Shown: positions 15,174 to 20,782 of the stretch, one piece after another
How positions within the stretch are numbered: position 1 is the stretch's first letter
Layout: every line of letters starts with the position of its first letter
Translations under genes and position numbers: made by a program
Origin: Lachnoclostridium sp. UBA7097
GTDB taxonomy: Bacteria > Bacillota > Clostridia > Lachnospirales > Lachnospiraceae
Length of the DNA: 20,782 nucleotides
Assembly (NCBI GenBank): GCA_002499945.1
Contig: DKYP01000040.1
Coordinates: 1-20,782 of the forward strand
Direction: 5' to 3'
The notes under the pieces: generated by a model
The model's input: only the letters and a program-made list of their open reading frames with translations
What the model was told of the DNA's origin: nothing
The model's database searches: none

Positions 15174-15464
15174 ATGAAGAAGCTGGTTAAATTTGTTATG
15201 GGTGCAGCAGCAGTAGCAGGAACTGCATGCGGGGTAGTATATTTACTGAAGAAAGTATTCGGGCTGGACTTATTTAACAAAAATGCTGATGACGACGATG
15301 ATTTTGATAATGGTTTTGATGACGGATTTGGCGGTATTGATGACGATGAGGATGAAGAAGCTGATGACAGGGAATATGTAACACTTGATATGGAAGGGGA
15401 GAAGGATACAGCAGAGGAAGCCAAGGAAAAAGAACCAGCTGCTGCAGAAACAGCAGCAGAGTAG
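15174..15464 (+). CDS. Small membrane-anchored acidic protein of unknown function
   Basis: Encodes 96 residues from the ATG at 15174, with AAAGGAGG at 15155-15162; a TTG at 15132 in frame is rejected. Residues 2-7 are basic (KKLVKF), 8-25 are a glycine/alanine-rich hydrophobic segment likely to be an uncleaved membrane anchor, 26-27 are KK, and 37-96 are highly acidic and low in complexity (runs of Asp near 38-42 and 55-62, then Glu/Ala-rich). No catalytic motif is present. The layout suggests a membrane-tethered cytoplasmic or surface tail, possibly disordered. It lies 48 bp after pfkA without a terminator, so it is probably co-transcribed. Function is not recognised. Confidence 0.75.
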   Translation: MKKLVKFVMGAAAVAGTACGVVYLLKKVFGLDLFNKNADDDDDFDNGFDDGFGGIDDDEDEEADDREYVTLDMEGEKDTAEEAKEKEPAAAETAAE

Positions 15465-15488
15465 TGCCATGCACGGCACAAATAGACA

Positions 15489-15540
15489 TGAAAAATGCAT
15501 TTTTCAACCTATACATCCTGGCAGGCTGCCAGGATGTATA
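15489..15540. terminator. Hairpins between the convergent pfkA-side and parC genes
   Basis: A perfect 18-bp palindrome (15489-15506, centre TGCA) is followed by a 14-bp stem (15510-15523 with 15527-15540, loop GGC). Neither strand shows a long U run directly after the large stem, so termination efficiency is uncertain. The site between two gene ends makes a bidirectional terminator the best explanation. Confidence 0.6.
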
Positions 15541-15563
15541 TAAAATGTTATATGTCCAGTAAA

Positions 15564-17807
15564 TTACTTTGGTTTCACTGGTTTGTCATTGCGGTTTTTA
15601 AGTTTTATTTTCTGTGGGTTATAATGGTGGTTATTAAATTCTATATCAGTTTCATCTGGTGCTACAATACCAGCATATGCAAGCATATCACCTTTTGGAA
15701 GTGATATTCCTTTAAGCCCTTTGCTTGTCTTTTTAAATTCATCTGCCTGGTTTAACGGGAACATAAGGACAGAGCCTTTTTCTGTTATCATTAGTACATT
15801 CCTGTTATTTTCTATGGTTTCTTCTATTGTGACAGGATGCACACATACCAGCGTGTCCTCTTTTTCAAGCTTTGTTGAAGCTATTACAGAGCGGTTTGTT
15901 TCAAATTCTATTCCCGATACAAGTTTTACATAGCCTGTTTTGGATACAAATAAAAGCTGCGATTCAAATAAATCATCAAATGGTATATATGTTATTATAT
16001 CATCTTTTCCGATTTTGCAGAGTGTTTGTATTAGTACGCCTTTGTCCCGGCTTCTGGCTTTTGGTATAGAAAGGGCTTTTATCTGGTACATGGAACCTGT
16101 AGCAGAAAATATACATAGTTTCCCTGTATTTTTCATTGGGATAATATGTGTATATTCTCCCAGTGTTTCAGGTGCAAGGCGTGAATAACTTGTTTCATCA
16201 AGGGATTTACAGTAGCCAAACCTGTCTATAACCACATAGATATTTTCTTCTTTGATTTCTTCAATATATTTTGCATTGCTGGTATTTTCAAGTGCAGTGC
16301 GCCTTTCCCTGCCAAACTGCTTTTTATATGTTTTAAGCCTTTTTTTAATAACTTTATGGAGCTCATTAATATCACCAAGTATTTTTTTATAATTAGTGAT
16401 ATTTGTTATAAGGGAATTGCTTTCCTGGTGCAGTTTCAGGAGTTCAAGCCCTATAAGTTTACTAAGCTGCATGGAAAGTATTGCCTCTGCCTGCCTTTCT
16501 GAAAAGTCAAGGCGTGTGGCTTCTTTTTCTGATTTCTTTGTCCTGAATTTTATCCCCTCTGTAATTCCTTTGGTAAGGCAGGCTTTAGCCTGTTTTATTG
16601 AATTGCTTCCCCTTAATATTTCTATAACCAGGTCTATTACATCAGTTGCTTTTATAAGCCCTTCGACAATTTCAAGCCTGTCATTTGCCTTTTCAAGCAG
16701 GTGTTCATACTCTTTGGTGTAGAGTTCTTCCTGGAACATGACAAATTCATTAATAAGCCCTTTAAGTGTAAATGTTACTGGCTGTTTGTTTTTAACTGCA
16801 AGCATATTTACACCATAAGTATCCTCCATAGGGGTCTTCTGGTAAAGCCCGTTTAAGAGGTTTTGTATATCACGGTCTTTTTTAACCTCAATAACAATAC
16901 GTATTCCCTCCTTAGAGGATTCGTCCCTTACATCATATATTTCATCAAATACTTTATCTTTGGCAAGGGAAGCAAGGTTTTCTAAAAGTTTTGTTTTATT
17001 ACCGGCCACTGTATAAGGGATTTCAGTTATTACAAGGTTTTTGCGCCCGGCACCACTGTCCTCAATTTCAACTTTGGAGCGTATCTTAATTTTGCCTTCA
17101 CCTGTGTCATAAATATTATAAAGGTCATCAAAGTTTGTTATAGTCCCTCCTGTAGGGAAATCGGGGCCTTTTATATATTTCATAAGCCCTTTGGTGGATA
17201 TCTCCGAGTTATCCATAAATGCAATAATGGCATCTATTACTTCAGAAGTATTATGCGGCGGCATATTGGTAGCCATACCAACAGCAATCCCTGTAGTGCC
17301 GTTTATAAGCAGGTTTGGGATTGTAGCAGGCAGTACAAGCGGTTCTTTCTCACTTTCATCAAAGTTAGGCCCGAATGGCACAAGCCCTTTGTCAAGGTTT
17401 TCAAGAAGTGCCATTGCGCCATATGAAAGGCGTGCTTCTGTATAACGCATTGCTGCTGCGCCGTCACCATCAATAGAGCCGAAATTGCCATGCCCGTCAA
17501 CAAGTGGTATGGAAAGGGAATAGTCTTCTGTCATATGTACAAGTGCGTCATATATTGAACTGTCACCATGCGGGTGGTATTTACCCATTGTATCACCGAC
17601 AATACGTGCACTTTTCCTGTGTGGCTTTCCTGGGTCAAGTGAAAGTTCATTCATTGCATAGAGGATACGCCTTTGTACAGGCTTAAGCCCGTCCCTTACA
17701 TCAGGGAGTGCCCTTGCAATTATTACACTTACTGCATAATCACGGTAGGAATTACGCATTTCCTCTGAAAAATCAAGTTGTATTACAGGCTGTTCATTAT
17801 ATTTCAT
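15564..17807 (-). CDS. parC: Type II topoisomerase A subunit, topoisomerase IV-like
   Basis: Encodes 747 residues. The N-terminal breakage-reunion domain is complete: RDYAVSVIIARALPDVRDGLKPVQRRILYAM (22-52), HPHGDSSIYD (78-87) and AAMRYTEARLS with catalytic Tyr122 (numbering coincides with E. coli GyrA). The quinolone-determining positions are Ser83 and Asp87, the sensitive-type residues. A long coiled region (about 360-480) precedes the C-terminal beta-pinwheel. No GyrA-box (QRRGGKG-like) is present, and the protein is shorter than typical GyrA (about 800-880), which argues for decatenating topoisomerase IV rather than supercoiling gyrase. It lies 36 bp after the B-subunit gene on the same strand, with AAGGGG upstream of the ATG at 17807. 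The parC or second-gyrA naming is a judgement. Confidence 0.85.
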   Translation of the reverse strand: MKYNEQPVIQLDFSEEMRNSYRDYAVSVIIARALPDVRDGLKPVQRRILYAMNELSLDPGKPHRKSARIVGDTMGKYHPHGDSSIYDALVHMTEDYSLSIPLVDGHGNFGSIDGDGAAAMRYTEARLSYGAMALLENLDKGLVPFGPNFDESEKEPLVLPATIPNLLINGTTGIAVGMATNMPPHNTSEVIDAIIAFMDNSEISTKGLMKYIKGPDFPTGGTITNFDDLYNIYDTGEGKIKIRSKVEIEDSGAGRKNLVITEIPYTVAGNKTKLLENLASLAKDKVFDEIYDVRDESSKEGIRIVIEVKKDRDIQNLLNGLYQKTPMEDTYGVNMLAVKNKQPVTFTLKGLINEFVMFQEELYTKEYEHLLEKANDRLEIVEGLIKATDVIDLVIEILRGSNSIKQAKACLTKGITEGIKFRTKKSEKEATRLDFSERQAEAILSMQLSKLIGLELLKLHQESNSLITNITNYKKILGDINELHKVIKKRLKTYKKQFGRERRTALENTSNAKYIEEIKEENIYVVIDRFGYCKSLDETSYSRLAPETLGEYTHIIPMKNTGKLCIFSATGSMYQIKALSIPKARSRDKGVLIQTLCKIGKDDIITYIPFDDLFESQLLFVSKTGYVKLVSGIEFETNRSVIASTKLEKEDTLVCVHPVTIEETIENNRNVLMITEKGSVLMFPLNQADEFKKTSKGLKGISLPKGDMLAYAGIVAPDETDIEFNNHHYNPQKIKLKNRNDKPVKPK

Positions 17808-17843
17808 TATTATACCCCTTCTTTCTCAATTTTGGCTGCCTTT

Positions 17844-19766
17844 TTATATATCAAGATTTGCGTACCTTGCTTCTTCCATTATAAACTGCCTGCGTGGTGG
17901 TACATTGCTGCTCATAAGTGTTGTTGTCACCTCATCTGCATCTACACTGTCACTTATTGAAATCTGTGCAAGCAGGCGGCTTCCAGGGTCAAGTGTTGTT
18001 TCCCAGAGCTGCTCTGCATCCATTTCACCAAGCCCTTTATAACGTTGTATGCTGGTAATTTTATTGTTTTTATTTTTCCTGAATTTTTCAAGTTCAAAGT
18101 CATTAAAAATATATTCTGAGTTCTTCTTTTTTCCATTGGTGTAATCTACTTTATAAAGTGGTGGAAGCCCCCTGTAAATCTTGCCAGAGTATATAAGCTC
18201 TGGCATAAACCTGTAGAAAAATGTAAGCAGCAGTGTGCTTATATGTGCCCCGTCAACATCAGCATCTGTAAGTATTATAATTTTATCATAGCGCAGCTTA
18301 TTTATATCAAATTCATCACCAATCCCACAGCCAAATGCAGCTATCATTGATTTGATTTCATTATTTAACAGTATTTTTTCAAGTGTGGCTTTTTCAACAT
18401 TAATAATTTTGCCCCTTAAAGGAAGCACAGCCTGGGTACGCCTGTTTCTTGCTGTCTTGACAGTGCCGCCAGCAGAATCACCCTCGACAATATAAACCTC
18501 ACATTCTTCAGGTTTTTTAGAAGTACATGCAGCAAGCTTGCTTTTAGTGTCAACATCATTTAACTGTTTTAAAACAGCATTACGGGCTTTGTCGCCTGCT
18601 TTTCTGGCATTATATGATTTAAGCGAATTATCAAGTATTTTGCGGAGTATTTCAACATTTTTATCAAAATACCTTTGTACTTCTGTGCCAAATACATCCT
18701 CAACTGCGGTTTTGGCATCAGTATTTCCAAGCTTTGTCTTGGTCTGCCCTTCAAACTGCGGGTCAGGGTGTTTTATAGAAATAATCGCTACAAGCCCGTT
18801 CCTTATATCCTTTCCGTCAAAATTCTCATCTTTATCTTTAAGGACACCAAGTTCCCTTGCATACTGGTTCATAACACGTGTAAGTGCCGTTTTAAAGCCG
18901 GTAACAAGAGTGCCGCCGTCAACAACATTTATCCTGTTGCAGTATGGGTTAATCTGTTCAGAAAAGCTTGTGGTATACTGGAAAGCTATTTCAACTTCAA
19001 TATCACCACTTGTACCCTCAATATATACTGGTTCATTATGCAAAACCTGTGCATCACGGTTAATATAATTGATGAAACTTTTAATTCCATCTTCTTCAAG
19101 GTAAATCTTTTCTTCACCTGTATTTTCATCTGCAAATACCAGCTTTAAATTCCTGTTAAGGTATGCAATTTCTTTAAGTTTCTTTTTAATAACATCTGCC
19201 TTAAATTCCACAGTTTCAAAGATTTCGGGGTCAGGGTAAAAAGTAACAGTGGTGCCAGTATCTGATTTGGCGCATTTGCCACAAGGTACAAGTGAACCAT
19301 CTTTATCCAGCGGGGTAACAGGATGGCCTCCGTCTTTGTATTCATCACGGTAGACAAGCCCGTCCCTGCGCACTTCAACAATCATATGTGTAGAAAGTGC
19401 ATTTACAACAGATGAACCTACACCATGCAGCCCGCCAGAAACTTTATATGCGGAATTGCCAAACTTGCCGCCGGCATGGAGTATAGTATAAACAACACGT
19501 ATTGTAGCCACCTTTTTGGCAGGGTGGATATCAACAGGCACACCACGCCCGTTATCTTTAATGCAGATACCGCCATCTTTCTGCATTGTAATATGTATTT
19601 CATTGCAGAAGCCTGCAAGCTGTTCATCTATACTATTATCAAGGATTTCCCAGATAAGGTGGTGCAGCCCGCGTGGCCCTGTAGAGCCTATATACATTCC
19701 CGGACGCTTCCTGACAGCCTCCAGGCCTTCTAAAATTACGATTTCTTTTCCAGTGTATTCACTCAT
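17844..19766 (-). CDS. parE: Type II topoisomerase B subunit, topoisomerase IV-like
   Basis: Encodes 640 residues from MSEYTGKE; in-frame ATGs at 19778 and 19817 would add residues not seen in the family, though the ribosome binding site here is weak. GHKL ATPase domain: GLEAVRKRPGMYIGSTG (14-30), WEILDNSIDE (39-48) with catalytic Glu40 and Mg-binding Asn44, DNGRGVPVDIHP (71-82) and GGLHGVGSSVVNAL (111-124). Toprim domain: VEGDSAGGT (427-435), PLRGKIINVEKA, and TDADVDGAH (500-508) carrying the metal-binding acidic residues. C-terminus QRYKGLGEMDAEQLWETTLDP is typical. It pairs with the A subunit 36 bp downstream; the B-before-A order matches parE-parC operons. Length of 640 fits Gram-positive GyrB or ParE alike, so the ParE call leans on the partner lacking a GyrA box. 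Confidence 0.85.
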   Translation of the reverse strand: MSEYTGKEIVILEGLEAVRKRPGMYIGSTGPRGLHHLIWEILDNSIDEQLAGFCNEIHITMQKDGGICIKDNGRGVPVDIHPAKKVATIRVVYTILHAGGKFGNSAYKVSGGLHGVGSSVVNALSTHMIVEVRRDGLVYRDEYKDGGHPVTPLDKDGSLVPCGKCAKSDTGTTVTFYPDPEIFETVEFKADVIKKKLKEIAYLNRNLKLVFADENTGEEKIYLEEDGIKSFINYINRDAQVLHNEPVYIEGTSGDIEVEIAFQYTTSFSEQINPYCNRINVVDGGTLVTGFKTALTRVMNQYARELGVLKDKDENFDGKDIRNGLVAIISIKHPDPQFEGQTKTKLGNTDAKTAVEDVFGTEVQRYFDKNVEILRKILDNSLKSYNARKAGDKARNAVLKQLNDVDTKSKLAACTSKKPEECEVYIVEGDSAGGTVKTARNRRTQAVLPLRGKIINVEKATLEKILLNNEIKSMIAAFGCGIGDEFDINKLRYDKIIILTDADVDGAHISTLLLTFFYRFMPELIYSGKIYRGLPPLYKVDYTNGKKKNSEYIFNDFELEKFRKNKNNKITSIQRYKGLGEMDAEQLWETTLDPGSRLLAQISISDSVDADEVTTTLMSSNVPPRRQFIMEEARYANLDI

Positions 19767-19824
19767 AAAAATACCCATGCCTTTCCAATACCCGCAGACT
19801 TTGGGCCGCAGGCACAAATCTGCC

Positions 19825-19859
19825 GTGTGAAAAAACTTTCGTATATGGTTTTTTCACAC
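19825..19859 (-). promoter_or_regulatory. Perfect inverted repeat in the parE 5' leader
   Basis: A 12-bp perfect inverted repeat (GTGTGAAAAAAC at 19825-19836, GTTTTTTCACAC at 19848-19859) with an 11-nt loop lies just downstream of the parE promoter, within the first part of the predicted transcript. There is no U run after it. It could be an operator or an RNA hairpin that stabilises or attenuates the message. Confidence 0.5.
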
Positions 19860-19880
19860 TAATTACGAACAAACATTTGT

Positions 19881-19909
19881 ATTATATACTTAATTGGGGG
19901 AGAAAGTAA
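19881..19909 (-). promoter_or_regulatory. Candidate promoter of parE-parC
   Basis: On the minus strand TTACTT (plus coordinates 19904-19909), 17 bp, then a perfect TATAAT (19881-19886). It implies a leader of about 110 nt before the parE start at 19766. Confidence 0.6.
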
Positions 19910-19967
19910 AGTAATTTCTGGTTATTAATGTGGGTATTTTGTGAAAAATTATGAAAATATAATGGAA

Positions 19968-19996
19968 TTGTATATGTATCCATGGTAAGATAATAT
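19968..19996 (+). promoter_or_regulatory. Weak candidate promoter of the oxidoreductase gene
   Basis: TTGTAT (19968-19973), 17 bp, TAATAT (19991-19996), about 23 bp before the start codon. A perfect TATAAT at 19958-19963 without a good -35 is an alternative. The 19767-20018 gap holds only these divergent promoters and the inverted repeat. Confidence 0.35.
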
Positions 19997-20018
19997 CACA
20001 TAAAAGGGGGATTTTATA

Positions 20019-20782
20019 ATGGAACAGAGAGAATTAAAATGGGCAGTTCTTGGAACAGGGGTTATTGCCAATGAGATGGCACAGGCTCTTATGAAGATGG
20101 GAAGGAAGCTCTATGCAGCAGGCAACCGTACATATAGTAAAGCAGTTTCTTTTGCGGAAAAGTACGGGGTGGAAAAGGTATATGATAAGATTGGGGATAT
20201 GTTTTTAGATAAGAATGTGGATATTATCTATATCACCAGCCCACACAACACACATTACCAGTTTATGAAAGAAGCACTTATGAATGGAAAGCATATCCTT
20301 GTGGAGAAATCCATTACTTTAAACAGCCGTGAGTTTAATGAAATGGCAGCACTGGCGGAAGAGAAAGGTTTAATTATGGCTGAGGCAATGACTATATGGC
20401 ATATGCCGCTTTATAAGAAGCTGTGGGACATTGCCGGGGAAGGGGAACTGGGAAAGGTGCAGATGGTTACGGTGAATTTTGGCAGCTATAAAGAGTATGA
20501 CATGAAGAACCGTTTCTTTAATATGGAACTTGCAGGGGGCGCACTTCTGGATATTGGTGTATATGCGCTTTCTATTGTACGCAGCTTTATGAATAAAACA
20601 CCGGAAATGGTAGCAAGCCACTGGCTTCCATCGCCAACAGGTTCAGATGAACAGGCAGCAATTATTTTAAAGAATAGTGATTCACAGATGGCAGCAGTTG
20701 CACTTTCAATGCACTCTAAACAGCCGAAACGGGCAGTAATAAGCTGTATAAATGGTTATATTGAAAGAAAGGCTACCGCAAT
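20019..20782 (+). CDS. Gfo/Idh/MocA-family oxidoreductase, 3' end cut by the window
   Basis: The first 254 codons of a longer gene (family members have about 320-400 residues); the frame runs open off the right edge. The ATG at 20019 has AAGGGGG at 20004-20010. The N-terminal Rossmann fold begins WAVLGTGVIANEMAQAL (about 8-24), with the G-x-G-x-x-A dinucleotide loop. Then VDIIYITSPHNTHY (about 68-81) and ILVEKSITLN (about 94-103) follow; EKS stands where the family usually has EKP, with the important Lys kept. The C-terminal alpha/beta domain starts near residue 120, with GGALLDIGVYALSI (about 172-185) carrying the conserved G-x-x-x-D-x-G-x-Y motif. Such enzymes oxidise or reduce sugars, inositols or related polyols with NAD(P); the substrate cannot be told. 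It diverges from parE, and partners may lie beyond the window. Confidence 0.88.
   Translation, partial: MEQRELKWAVLGTGVIANEMAQALMKMGRKLYAAGNRTYSKAVSFAEKYGVEKVYDKIGDMFLDKNVDIIYITSPHNTHYQFMKEALMNGKHILVEKSITLNSREFNEMAALAEEKGLIMAEAMTIWHMPLYKKLWDIAGEGELGKVQMVTVNFGSYKEYDMKNRFFNMELAGGALLDIGVYALSIVRSFMNKTPEMVASHWLPSPTGSDEQAAIILKNSDSQMAAVALSMHSKQPKRAVISCINGYIERKATA

Noticed and set aside
14948..15481. Minus-strand 177-residue serine-rich frame
   Set aside because: It is the antisense of Asp/Glu-rich and pfkA codons and has no ribosome binding site or family resemblance.
18538..19148. Long plus-strand frames inside the parE region
   Set aside because: They are antisense to a clear, full-length topoisomerase subunit and show no recognisable protein features.

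Overview
The window looks like chromosomal DNA of a low-GC Gram-positive bacterium, most likely a clostridium of the Lachnospiraceae type. This rests on the AT-rich coding sequence with many ATA and AGG codons, strong AGGAGG-type ribosome binding sites, GTG and TTG starts, and the order murB - rapZ - whiA - HPr-like gene - dnaE - pfkA, which I know from that group. No phage, plasmid, insertion sequence or CRISPR array was seen. The species assignment is inference.

Layout. (1) 1-1096: rplM-rpsI ribosomal protein operon with a consensus promoter, a structured leader and an intrinsic terminator. (2) 1179-6837: an accessory block. It holds a translationally coupled pair (an ART-fold/Tpt1-like protein and a GNAT acetyltransferase), a convergent solitary CDP-glycerol-type glycerophosphotransferase on the minus strand, and then an antibiotic-resistance-type ABC-F ATPase followed by an uncharacterised P-loop kinase-like protein. 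The ABC-F gene has a leader with a consensus promoter, a three-codon upstream ORF (Met-Arg-Met-stop) and two successive terminator-like structures with a competing pairing. This looks like drug-responsive attenuation. (3) 6838-7201: a structured intergenic element, then a tRNA-Arg(ACG) with its own promoter and terminator. (4) 7254-10457: murB, rapZ, whiA and a Crh-like HPr paralogue in which the active-site His15 is Glu while Ser46 is kept. They link cell-wall precursor synthesis and carbon regulation. (5) 10523-15464: two tandem hairpins, then dnaE (replicative polymerase), pfkA (ATP-type 6-phosphofructokinase) and a small membrane-anchored acidic protein. (6) 15511-19886: a minus-strand type II topoisomerase pair, B subunit then A subunit, most like topoisomerase IV (parE-parC), with a promoter and a 5' leader containing a perfect inverted repeat. 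(7) 20019 to the right edge: the start of a Gfo/Idh/MocA-family oxidoreductase, cut by the window.

Most of the window is core housekeeping. The most interesting parts are the ABC-F leader and its co-transcribed kinase-like gene, the ART-like/GNAT bicistron, a MurB with an unusual insertion, and the phosphotransfer-incompetent HPr paralogue. Several start codons were moved inward from the longest open frame because the ribosome binding site and family alignment support the internal start.
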